Made by a program: the position numbers and the translations under genes | The notes under the pieces: generated by a model | Seen by the model: the letters and a program-made list of their open reading frames with translations, nothing else | Databases searched by the model: none | What the model was told of the DNA's origin: nothing | Part shown: positions 56,579-64,000 of the stretch, in pieces | Numbering within the stretch: position 1 is the stretch's first letter | Layout of the letters: every line of letters begins with the position of its first letter | Source of the DNA: Rhexocercosporidium sp. MPI-PUGE-AT-0058 | Lineage: Eukaryota; Ascomycota; Leotiomycetes; Helotiales | Length of the DNA: 64,000 nucleotides | Reading direction: 5' to 3' | NCBI GenBank assembly: GCA_020746875.1 | Contig: JAGTJL010000021.1 | Span: 682,001 to 746,000 of the forward strand

Positions 56579-57370
56579 ATGGCGAACCACCGCGCAGATG
56601 AAAAGCGCTTCCTCGACGAGCGCGGCTCCTCAGGACCCCTCGCCCCCAATGGCCTCAACCCCGCCACGATCATGGAGAAGCCAGTCCGCGAACGCATAAT
56701 CGACTGTTATTTCTGGAAAGACCAATGCTTCGCCGTCAACGAAGCCGACATCGTCACGCGCGTAGTCGACCACGTCCATTTCATCGGCGGTACCTATGGA
56801 GACGCGCAGCGGCCGTCGCCCTTCCTCTGCCTCGCTTTCAAACTCCTACAATTGGGCCCTACGGACGATATTTTGACGGAGTACTTGGAATATGGAGGGG
56901 AGAAGTTCAAGTACTTGAGGGCGTTGGCTTTGTTCTATATTCGGATGACGAGGCAGGCGAAAGATGTTTATAAGCTGCTGGAACCGCATTTGAGTGACTA
57001 TCGCAAGTTGAGGAGGAAAGGTAGGACGGGGACGAGTTTGACGTTCATGGACGTGTTCGTGGATGATCTGCTGGTGAAGGACAGAGTGTGCGGTACGACG
57101 TTATGGAAGATGCCGAAGAGGGAGATTCTTGAGGACTTAGATTTGTTGGATCCTAGGGTCAGCGCGCTTGGGGATATTGAGGATCTATTGGAGAGTGATG
57201 TGGAGGAGATTGATGGTGAGGATAGGAGGCGAAGCGATAGTGAGCGGAGTAGGAGTCGTAGCCGGAGTAGGAGGGGAAGTCCTGGATCGGAATTTGGAGA
57301 AGTAACGCCAGACGCGATGGATGTTGATGCGAGTGAGAAGGGAGCTACGAATGGGGATGGAGAATCGTGA
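56579..57370 (+). CDS. PRP38: Pre-mRNA splicing factor Prp38
   Basis: Intronless 263-aa frame. The PRP38 domain fills residues about 20-190: LNPATIMEKPVRERIIDCYF, WKDQCFAVNEADIVTRVVDH, HFIGGTYGDAQRPSPFLCLA, FKLLQLGP, YLRALALFYIRMTRQAKDVY and DVFVDDLLVKDRVCGTTLWK. The C-terminus is acidic then has a short RS-type tract (ERSRSRSRSRRGSPGS), typical of metazoan and filamentous-fungal Prp38A and absent from the yeast protein. Prp38 is a tri-snRNP-linked factor required for spliceosome activation (B complex) in the nucleus. The start codon follows AAGAAAA, a strong context. The intronless state is notable in an intron-dense window. Confidence 0.95.
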   Translation: MANHRADEKRFLDERGSSGPLAPNGLNPATIMEKPVRERIIDCYFWKDQCFAVNEADIVTRVVDHVHFIGGTYGDAQRPSPFLCLAFKLLQLGPTDDILTEYLEYGGEKFKYLRALALFYIRMTRQAKDVYKLLEPHLSDYRKLRRKGRTGTSLTFMDVFVDDLLVKDRVCGTTLWKMPKREILEDLDLLDPRVSALGDIEDLLESDVEEIDGEDRRRSDSERSRSRSRSRRGSPGSEFGEVTPDAMDVDASEKGATNGDGES

Positions 57371-58671
57371 GGGTTGAAAGCTATGGAGTCTGGAGTTAAA
57401 ACATCGGAAAATTTGGGATCGAAGAATTATACCCCGCATTACAGATTGTATTGTGCCTCTTGTCATGCCAATGTGCTTTGAAGTGTTGTGGTAGTGGTCA
57501 AAGGGTCCTCCTATCACAAAGCTATGCCAACATATCAGCCTATTCTGAATAGCTAGATGTGAAGTAGCGTTGATGGTAACATGCGCTATAGAATTGAGGA
57601 ATGTGTCCCATGAACACAATCCTATTCAATTCAGCTGCAGAAAGTGACATATCAAAGCCTCGCTTTATTGACATTCGTCAACAACCCCAACCCCCGAGAG
57701 AAGACGCGGAAGAATGCACCTTAATATAAAGCAAGTATGCATCTCCAAATTCTAAAGCCTAAAGCCTGTAGCCCATTCGAACATATGCGTACCTCTGCAA
57801 CCAGCCCAATCAAAGATCAAAAATGGTAATCCCGCCATGACAGAGCCATTCGCTCGAGCCTGACTTCGAAATCGAACCTCGATTCGCCATACCCGCCTAC
57901 CAGCACTATCTCCCTCAGAAGAAGCAAGATTCCTTCCACTAATTAATCAATCCATCATGTTATGCTGCCATGAATCATGATCCGTCCATCCGCAGACTGT
58001 AACTCACAACACCCCAAGTCGAATTTCATCCTCGCTAAGCGAGTCCGTCGAAGGCTATCAACACAAGGCAACACTCCAAAAGAACAGAACAACCAGAAGC
58101 TCTATCTCCTGGTACTTACGTGTAAGCTTCGTGCTTGAAAAGTAACCCCGCTATCTGTCTTATCCAGCTTTACATTAATCCCCAACAAGCTAGTCAAATG
58201 ATCGATATGCCGTTCGAGCGTTGCGCCCAACTGGATTACAATTAACAAGCCGGTTGCTTTTAAAACGGCGATAAAGCATTGGGTATGCGTACTGAAAATA
58301 TCTGCGGTGTATAAGTCTAGCAGCCGTAAACCGTCGGTTGTTCTTCGCCTATTGAATTCATTACAAGAATCCTTGAAATCGGCCTCCTAAGTTTCCTGAT
58401 CCTCATCTCTGTCGATGAAGGTAGAATAACTTGAAAGAATGACATCTTTTGTTATGCCGCACTTATAGCCTCAATTGTGTTCATTCAAAAATTTGCTTCT
58501 CAAAACAGAACGGTCCATCACAGTCAGTCAGTATTTGCAGCAACGGCGCGACCAAGCGGTGTAAAATGTATCTGAAGTCAATTTTTCCTTCACCTTGTCT
58601 CTGCTTCCCTCCGCAGCTTATTCAAAGCTCTAACAGCTATCTTTGTCATGAAGCAAAGAAGTGTATGGAGT
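57371..58671. other. Intergenic, no gene recognised
   Basis: 1.3 kb between convergent PRP38 and the kinase pseudogene. Short frames lack motifs; no tRNA-like B box seen. Confidence 0.5.
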
Positions 58672-59933
58672 CTACAGTCCCCTCGTTCCTGCTTCGCATA
58701 CATGAACTTCCCTCGCCCATGGTGTTTCCAGAAATTGCTCAGCAGTGATACGTTTATCAGCGATCGGCTCAAAGATCGAGTAGAAAGCCTCAGCGCAGTT
58801 TGCCTTTCAAGCTTGTCAGCGGAAATATGTTCAAGCAAGACTCTGTCCAGCAATGAACTGTCCTGCTATTGAGGATTTCATGAATGCAGAAAGAAAGATG
58901 ACGAAAAATACAGAGAAAACTCACATTTCCCAACAGGTTAAAATCAATGAAGTCCTTCCTCTTTCTCTGCTCGAGAAACAGGGCATAATTTTCATCACTT
59001 TTGTGCGCTTTAGCCCACATAAAGTTACCTCTCCGCAACAAATAATACAACATGCCCGCCGACCACACATCCATCGTCCGGCTATCGAAGGATTCATTCT
59101 TGTCATTGAACAGCTGCGGGGGCTGCATTTGGGGGTAGTCAACTTTTGTCGGTGGGAGTTTCCCAAACTTCATCCTGCGGTGGCGCGAGGCTCGTCCAAA
59201 GTCAGTAAGTTTGGCGCAACCTTTTTCCGTCACCAGTACATTGTCCAGCTTCACATCACCATGGGTGATGCCCATGCCGTGAAGATATTTGAAACCACGC
59301 ATGATCTGCATGAAAAAGCAATCGGCTTCCTCTCTCACGAGATAGCTCCCGTTCGGTTTGTCTCTGACCACAAATTCAAGAAGATTGCAGAACTCCATCA
59401 CCAAACAGAGTTGACCTGTGGCGTCGCGCATCAAGTCCAGCGTTTCCACGAGGTTGGGGTGGCTTAGACCAAAGCTGACATAGTACTCTGCCGTGCTTTC
59501 TTTCTCAAACTGATTGTGGAACTTTCTTTCGACGTGCTCCGGTAGCTGGTCCTTGGGATATTCATGCTGACCAAAATCGTACTCGCTGAGACGTTCCGAG
59601 AGAGGCTCCCTGGGCTGGTACCTCTTGACGGCAAACACCCTCTCACTATCCAATTTGTAAAGCGAGCCGCACATGTCCGACGCTTCCTTCTCCCAGGAAG
59701 TCTTGAACCTCCCCATACTTCTCCTCGAGAGTCTGGGTTGTATCCGAAGGTTTGACGTCCAAGTATTCATCGCAGTGTTCAATCTTAGGAGGGAGCGTCG
59801 TGGTTTTGGCTGGAGATGAAAGTGCCCATGGTGCATTGGTCTTATTCTCGTTATTTTGGCTCCTGCAAATAGCGATAGGAGGGATCCAGTGGGAATGACT
59901 TTTCCCTGGTCCTCGAATGAAATATTCCATCAT
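58672..59933 (-). pseudogene. Frameshifted Ser/Thr protein kinase (Hal4/Npr-like)
   Basis: The N-terminal part from ATG 59933 reaches the glycine-rich loop (YGEVQDFLGEGSVGHV), then the frame is lost near 59660-59672; the kinase continues in another frame with LYKLDSERVFAVKRY (VAIK-like lysine), LCLVMEFCNLLEFV, GITHGDVKLDNV (HRD replaced by HGD), AKLTDFGRAS and SRTMDVWSAGMLYYLL. An intron at 58866-58924 follows LLGN. A second frame change near 58805 separates KLERQ from NCAEAFYSIFEPIADKRITA and EQFLETPWAREVHVCE, ending at TAG 58672. Similarity of EFC-type hinge and long N-terminus suggests the fungal Npr/Hal5 group regulating ion and nutrient transporters. Two frameshifts make it a probable pseudogene; a third possibility is local assembly error. 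Confidence 0.75.
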
Positions 59934-60499
59934 TGGGTAATGAGTAGGTATGCTTGTAACGAATACTCAGGAGTAAGATGATGAACGATGATGGCTATGC
60001 AGTAGTGTAATGATGACTGAAAATTGATATTCATGTTGAAGTTCCAACTGAACGTAAGGATCTGTGGCCAGATGAAGTAGCAGTAGTTATGGCAGGTCTG
60101 TTCCTTCCCCACCCCACGACCATGTCACTCCCTCGTCCCTTCCTCTTGAAACTTGGGATTGTATGTCTTCATCAGTCATCCTAGTCGCTCTTCCTCAGAA
60201 AGTATCTCTGTCGAGTTCAGGAACCTGTGGACTTTTCTCATGATCAAGTATGCCGAATTCATGTAGGCCAGCTAAATGTGAAAAGTCAACAAAGATTCGC
60301 TTAACACAAAGTACCACTTGACGGCCCACTACCTCCCAGTAACCCGCTTTATCAGCCTGTCTTGAACAGCTGGACATCCAAAGACTTAAATTTATTTCAG
60401 GTGTACATTATACCATCTATCTATCTATTAAATCATCACCATCATCCAATCATCCACATCCCACACCCCATAGACGAAAATTAACGCAAACAATCCCTC
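59934..60499. other. Intergenic with short tetranucleotide tract
   Basis: No gene. (CTAT)n tract at about 60414-60428. Kinase promoter side on the left, 3' flank of the 5'-nucleotidase on the right. Confidence 0.5.
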
Positions 60500-62813
60500 T
60501 CAAACCAACACACCAACAATGCACAACCCCAAAGCCGCAACAGCAGCCAACCCCGAAACACCCTCTCTGCTCAATCTTCCACCAGAAGGCGTCTCGGTCG
60601 GACTTCCCGACCCGGTGGGCGTAGCAGACGATCCGGAACCAGTGGGCTGAGCAGTGACGGTCCCGTTAGCGTTCATGATGCGCGAGGCAAGCGTGATGTT
60701 GACGGGCGATTGGGATTCGATGTAGCCGGTCAGGACTTCGTCTTGGGTGTCGAGAATGCTGAATGTTGTTTTCTTCTGGAAGATGTTGTCTCCACCTAAT
60801 TGTACACCGTCAATCAAAAAGCCCAAACGGGGACTGCCAGCTCCGAGTCCGGAATTCGGGCATATAAGGGTAGTTAAAGAGGAGAAAAGAGAGGGAAGGC
60901 ATACCACCAGCTAGGAAATCTAACGTAACAACATTATACGTCTCCCCCCTATCAAGTGGCTTCCCGCCCACATTCACACTAAGAAGCTTACTCCCATTCG
61001 CCGCCATCGAATTATAGGTGATCTCAATCCCCCTACTAACTTGAATAATACTCGTAACAGCCTTCTGGTTGAACTGATTAACGCCAGTGAACACACCCTC
61101 AAGCGTCTTCCAAAGCTCCTCGCCATCAACCTCAATCTCGACAATCGCGTTCCCGAATGGGAACGACGTGAGCACCTCTCCGCGCGTGATGGGTCCCTCG
61201 TCGATAGTAGCGCGCACGCCGCCCGAGTTGATGAGCGCGAAGTCAGCGGTATCGGATTGGTTGAGGCGGTAGGCGAGCATGGCGTCGGCCATGAATTGGC
61301 CGAGGAGGCATTCGGAGCGGCGGCAGGTGGTTTGGTCGAGCTCGACATTGGAGATGCCGACTTCTTCGGCGGCGAAAGCTTCGAAGGGACCGCGCCATGA
61401 GGTGATTTGTGCTTGGAGCTCGGGGTCTTGTTCTGTAGTGTTGGTGAGGTGGATTGGGGCGCCGTGGTAGGCGAGGATCTTGCCGGAGGGGTCATAGGTT
61501 ACGTCGATGTAGCCTAGATATTCTCCCCATCCTGTTTACAGAGTTAGTTTTTCTCACAGACCAGGGAATAGGCGAGGTTGGAGGTACGGTAACTATTTGA
61601 TGAAGTGTTAGCATATCTACGGGGAGATATTAGGCAGGAAGCAACTTACGCAGTAACAATGAAGACCTCATCCCCATCCTTATTCGTCTTGATCGTAGGA
61701 TACGATCCAGCAGCTCCAGTGAAATTACCCAAAGGCGTATGAGAATGTCCTCCCATGATAAGCTGGAGGCCAGTCGTAGCCTCAGCGAGTTTCTGATCCT
61801 CCTCACTGCAATTAAAATTAGCCAATGCCTCCAACCACATATTTACACCGCGCCTCTTTCATCGCTTAACTACCCCGAAACCAAACTCCTCCAAGCAAGA
61901 ATGGGAGGCGAGACAAGACAAAAGATACGGTAGGTATGGGGTACGTACTATCCAATATGCGTAATCGCCGCAATCCTCGTAATATTCGTCGTGCTCTTAA
62001 TCAAATCAATCGTATTCTGCACCGCCTCCGTAACATTCGAGAAAGTCGTCCCAGCACCCGGACTCGAGATACTAGGCGTATCCTCTGTAGTGACACCAAT
62101 GACAGCAAGTTCGTACTGGGGATAGATATGGAACGGCTTGATAGTGGCATTCAGAATGCTGTTGTTGGAATGGATATTGGCGGAGATAATGGGGAAGGTG
62201 AGGTTCGAGAGGAAAGCGCCGAGTTTCTCGGGGCCGCCGTCGAATTCGTGGTTACCGAGTGTCATGCCATCGAAGCCCATTTGATTGAGGGTTTCAGCGA
62301 TTTTCTCGCCGCCGTAGTAGGAATAGAAGAGTGTGCCCTGCATAGGTGGTAATGGAGGTTAGCAATTGTAAGACGGAGAAGGATGAGGGGATAGGTAGGT
62401 AGGACGAACCTGGAACTCATCGCCGACGTTGAGGAACAAGCTGTCATTATGTCCTGGTCTCGTCTCCTCAATCACAGTCTTGACTCTAGCATAACCACCA
62501 AAACATCCCAGCGTCTTATTTGTACAATCCGTTCCCGAGGAGCGGAACTCGTCTAAGTGAGCGTGGACATCATTGATATGGTAGAAAGCTGTCAATTGAG
62601 ATGTCAGTAATTTGTTTCTTCTGCGCTCTCAACTCCACCAACTCAATTGAAAAGAGGGCAAGACTCACAGATATTGTAGTTCCCCTGCGAATCAATAAAC
62701 CTCTTCCCCAAATTCCTCTTGCTATGCAAAGAATCCTCTTGCACTTGAGTAGAAGCGGCACCGACTAACAGCGCCGACGCAACAATTGCCGATCTAGACT
62801 GTGTGAACTTCAT
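60500..62813 (-). CDS. UshA-like 5'-nucleotidase, probable GPI-anchored
   Basis: Seven exons: 62813-62669, 62588-62410, 62337-61949, 61805-61650, 61592-61588, 61531-60905 and 60795-60500, giving 598 aa. A signal peptide (MKFTQSRSAIVASALLVGAA) precedes the metallophosphoesterase domain: FYHINDVHAHLDEF, LFLNVGDEFQGTLFYSYYGG, MTLGNHEFDGGPEKLGAFL, AAITHIGYEEDQKLAEA and LIMGGHSHTPLGNF. The C-terminal nucleotide-binding domain has NSGGVRATIDEGPITRGEVL and TSFPFGNAIVEIEVDGEELW. The end is Thr/Ser/Gly/Pro-rich, then hydrophobic (GLAAVAALGLCIVGVLV), a GPI-attachment pattern. It should hydrolyse extracellular nucleotides to nucleosides. The 5-nt exon (TTACC) is required to rebuild the conserved VTAYRWGEYLGYIDVTYD. 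Intron sizes are 49-107 nt, mostly mid-50s to 80s. Confidence 0.9.
61588..61592 (-). other. 5-nt micro-exon of the 5'-nucleotidase gene
   Basis: TTACC lies between acceptor ...CAAATAG (ending 61593) and donor GTACCT (61587). It completes GCT (Ala), adds TAC (Tyr) and starts CGA (Arg), giving TAYRWGEY. Direct joining of its neighbours breaks the frame. Confidence 0.7.
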
Positions 62814-62896
62814 GACTGATTGCCTGCTCGCTTGTGAGACAACTCTCAATCCTTCAAACTCAAAACACTAGAAACATTCAGAACAGCGCGTCGCAA

Positions 62897-62906
62897 AATA
62901 TATATC
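62897..62906 (-). promoter_or_regulatory. TATA-like element of the 5'-nucleotidase gene
   Basis: Minus-strand GATATATATTTT about 85-90 nt upstream of the ATG at 62813. Confidence 0.4.
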
Positions 62907-63844
62907 CCATCCCTCAGCCTTCCCAAGCTCCCCCCCGCCTTGCCTTGCCTTGCGCACCCACCTTCCCACTTCCCACCTGCCCATCCCCGTCATCAAGTAA
63001 CAAACTCCTCTTGGCACCTCTCCGCCGAGCAATCCCATCTCCGTCCGCAAACCACCCAGTCTAACGGTCCTCAACCCTCTCCATCCAATCACCACCTCAC
63101 CTCCCATCATCCCTCCAAAAACATTCCTCAACCGAGGACAATCTACGGCCATCCCGCTCTTGGCATCGATGTAGCCAAGACCTCCTCCCTATCGCACGTG
63201 TATGCCACCTGCCTATTCAGTCGCTCTACCAAGTTCTTCTTCTCTCCCTGGATTCCTGGTCGAATTCCTCGCCAAAATCCTTCGCCTCCTCTCACCAATT
63301 CCCACACCTGCGACCATGCAGCTGTCCAGCTGTGCGCCAATCAGATGCACACGTCGAGAAAGGTGTGGCTCATATCGAGTAGTCGCCTGCTTCAAGGGAC
63401 GCAAGGCTGAGAGTTGAGTAGAGCTGACCTGAGCTGAAGAAGTATGGTTTTACTCCTCGCTCATTCCAGAACTTTTCCTGGTGATCGTAGGATTCCTCTA
63501 CCTACGGAATCTGCCACAAGAAGTGCAGAACTCTAATCTATAAGCAAGCTAGACCTTACCCCATCCCTCTCTATTCATGTATAAAGAAGTTCCTCAACCC
63601 TGATCTACCAAGCAAAATACACAGCCTGAGAAGTTCAACTTCAACATCAACTTCTTAACCTCCCTTCCTCCCCCTTTCTCGCCTGCATCTCGAAACGCCT
63701 GAATCTCCCCCCCAAAAAGACTAAAGAATTAAGAGCCGATCCCCGGCCACGTCCTATCACATCGGAGTTCTCCACGCTTCTCCTCTTCCCCCTCTCTCTC
63801 CCTCCTTGAAAGCTCCTTCCCTTCTTTGAGCCCTGCCGCCTCCG

Positions 63845-63930
63845 CCAAGAATACCAAGAACACCAAGAATACCAAGAACACCAAGAATACCAAGAATACC
63901 AAGAAGCCAAGTAACCAAGTAGCCAAGTAA
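63845..63930. repeat. 9-bp minisatellite (CCAAGAAYA)n
   Basis: Tandem units CCAAGAATA and CCAAGAACA alternate about six times, then degrade into CCAAGTAA/CCAAGTAG units. On the minus strand it reads as Phe-Leu-Val codons, but no start or homology supports coding. Confidence 0.8.
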
Positions 63931-64000
63931 GATAAACTACAATAGACACCCAGGTACAGCAGTAAACTCAGCTCCAACCTCTCCTCGGTTTGGCTGGATC

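Larger units (their letters stand above)
62814..64000. other. Right-edge intergenic, C/T-rich
   Basis: Pyrimidine-rich on the plus strand, with no recognisable gene. Short frames overlap on both strands at 62834-63417 without motifs. It holds the 5'-nucleotidase promoter and probably the leader of a gene beyond the window. Confidence 0.45.

Noticed and set aside
57371..58671. tRNA or other RNA gene in the intergenic gap
   Set aside because: No A/B box pair or cloverleaf found by eye.
63647..63977. Minus-strand frames across the minisatellite encoding Phe-Leu-Val repeats
   Set aside because: The hydrophobic repeat is a by-product of the 9-bp tandem array; there is no gene context or homology.

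Overview
The window is nuclear DNA from a filamentous ascomycete (Pezizomycotina). Genes carry several short introns, mostly 50-80 nt with GT...AG ends. The recognisable proteins are fungal: Prp38, a Rom2-type RhoGEF, mitochondrial Etr1, GatA and mS45, V-ATPase subunit c, NC2 beta, pepsin-type secreted proteases and a NACHT-type NLR. A Leotiomycete host is my guess from general resemblance only. I saw no tRNA, rRNA, CRISPR array or intact transposon.

Region 1 (0.4-18.8 kb) is accessory DNA built by segmental duplication. The unit is gene A (405-aa protein with a hydrophobic N-terminus), gene B (secreted protein of unknown function) and an F-box-like/ankyrin gene. A1, B1 and ank1 lie at 0.4-6.8 kb. 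A second ankyrin gene (ank2) lies at 10.8-12.4 kb. A second set (A2 pseudogene, B2, ank3 pseudogene) lies at 13.4-18.6 kb in the same order and orientation. The decayed copies show CpA-to-TpA type changes expected of repeat-induced point mutation (RIP). A separate F-box gene and a possible 34-aa secreted peptide sit between the copies.

Region 2 (19-48.4 kb) is mostly conserved housekeeping sequence: CCDC97-like protein, tyrosine/dual-specificity phosphatase, mitoribosomal mS45, NC2 beta (with a 1.1-kb first intron), yapsin-like aspartic protease, Etr1, a conserved low-complexity protein, GatA divergent from a YHR202W-like phosphoesterase, a pepsin-type secreted protease, V-ATPase subunit c divergent from a Rho1 GEF.

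Region 3 (48.4-64 kb) mixes decayed and conserved genes. An NLR (Helo-like/NACHT) locus has at least three single-base frameshifts and is followed by an uncharacterised 345-aa ORF. Then come a small cysteine-rich protein, a membrane protein divergent from PRP38, a frameshifted Hal4/Npr-type kinase, and a GPI-type 5'-nucleotidase whose conserved reading frame requires a 5-nt micro-exon. The right edge has a 9-bp minisatellite.

Functionally, three genes serve mitochondrial gene expression or fatty acid synthesis (mS45, GatA, Etr1), and two secreted proteases plus two secreted metallophosphoesterases serve extracellular nutrition or wall remodelling. The duplicated A/B/ankyrin block and the dead NLR and kinase are the fast-evolving part. 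Exon coordinates were derived by hand from splice motifs, reading phase and conserved protein sequence.
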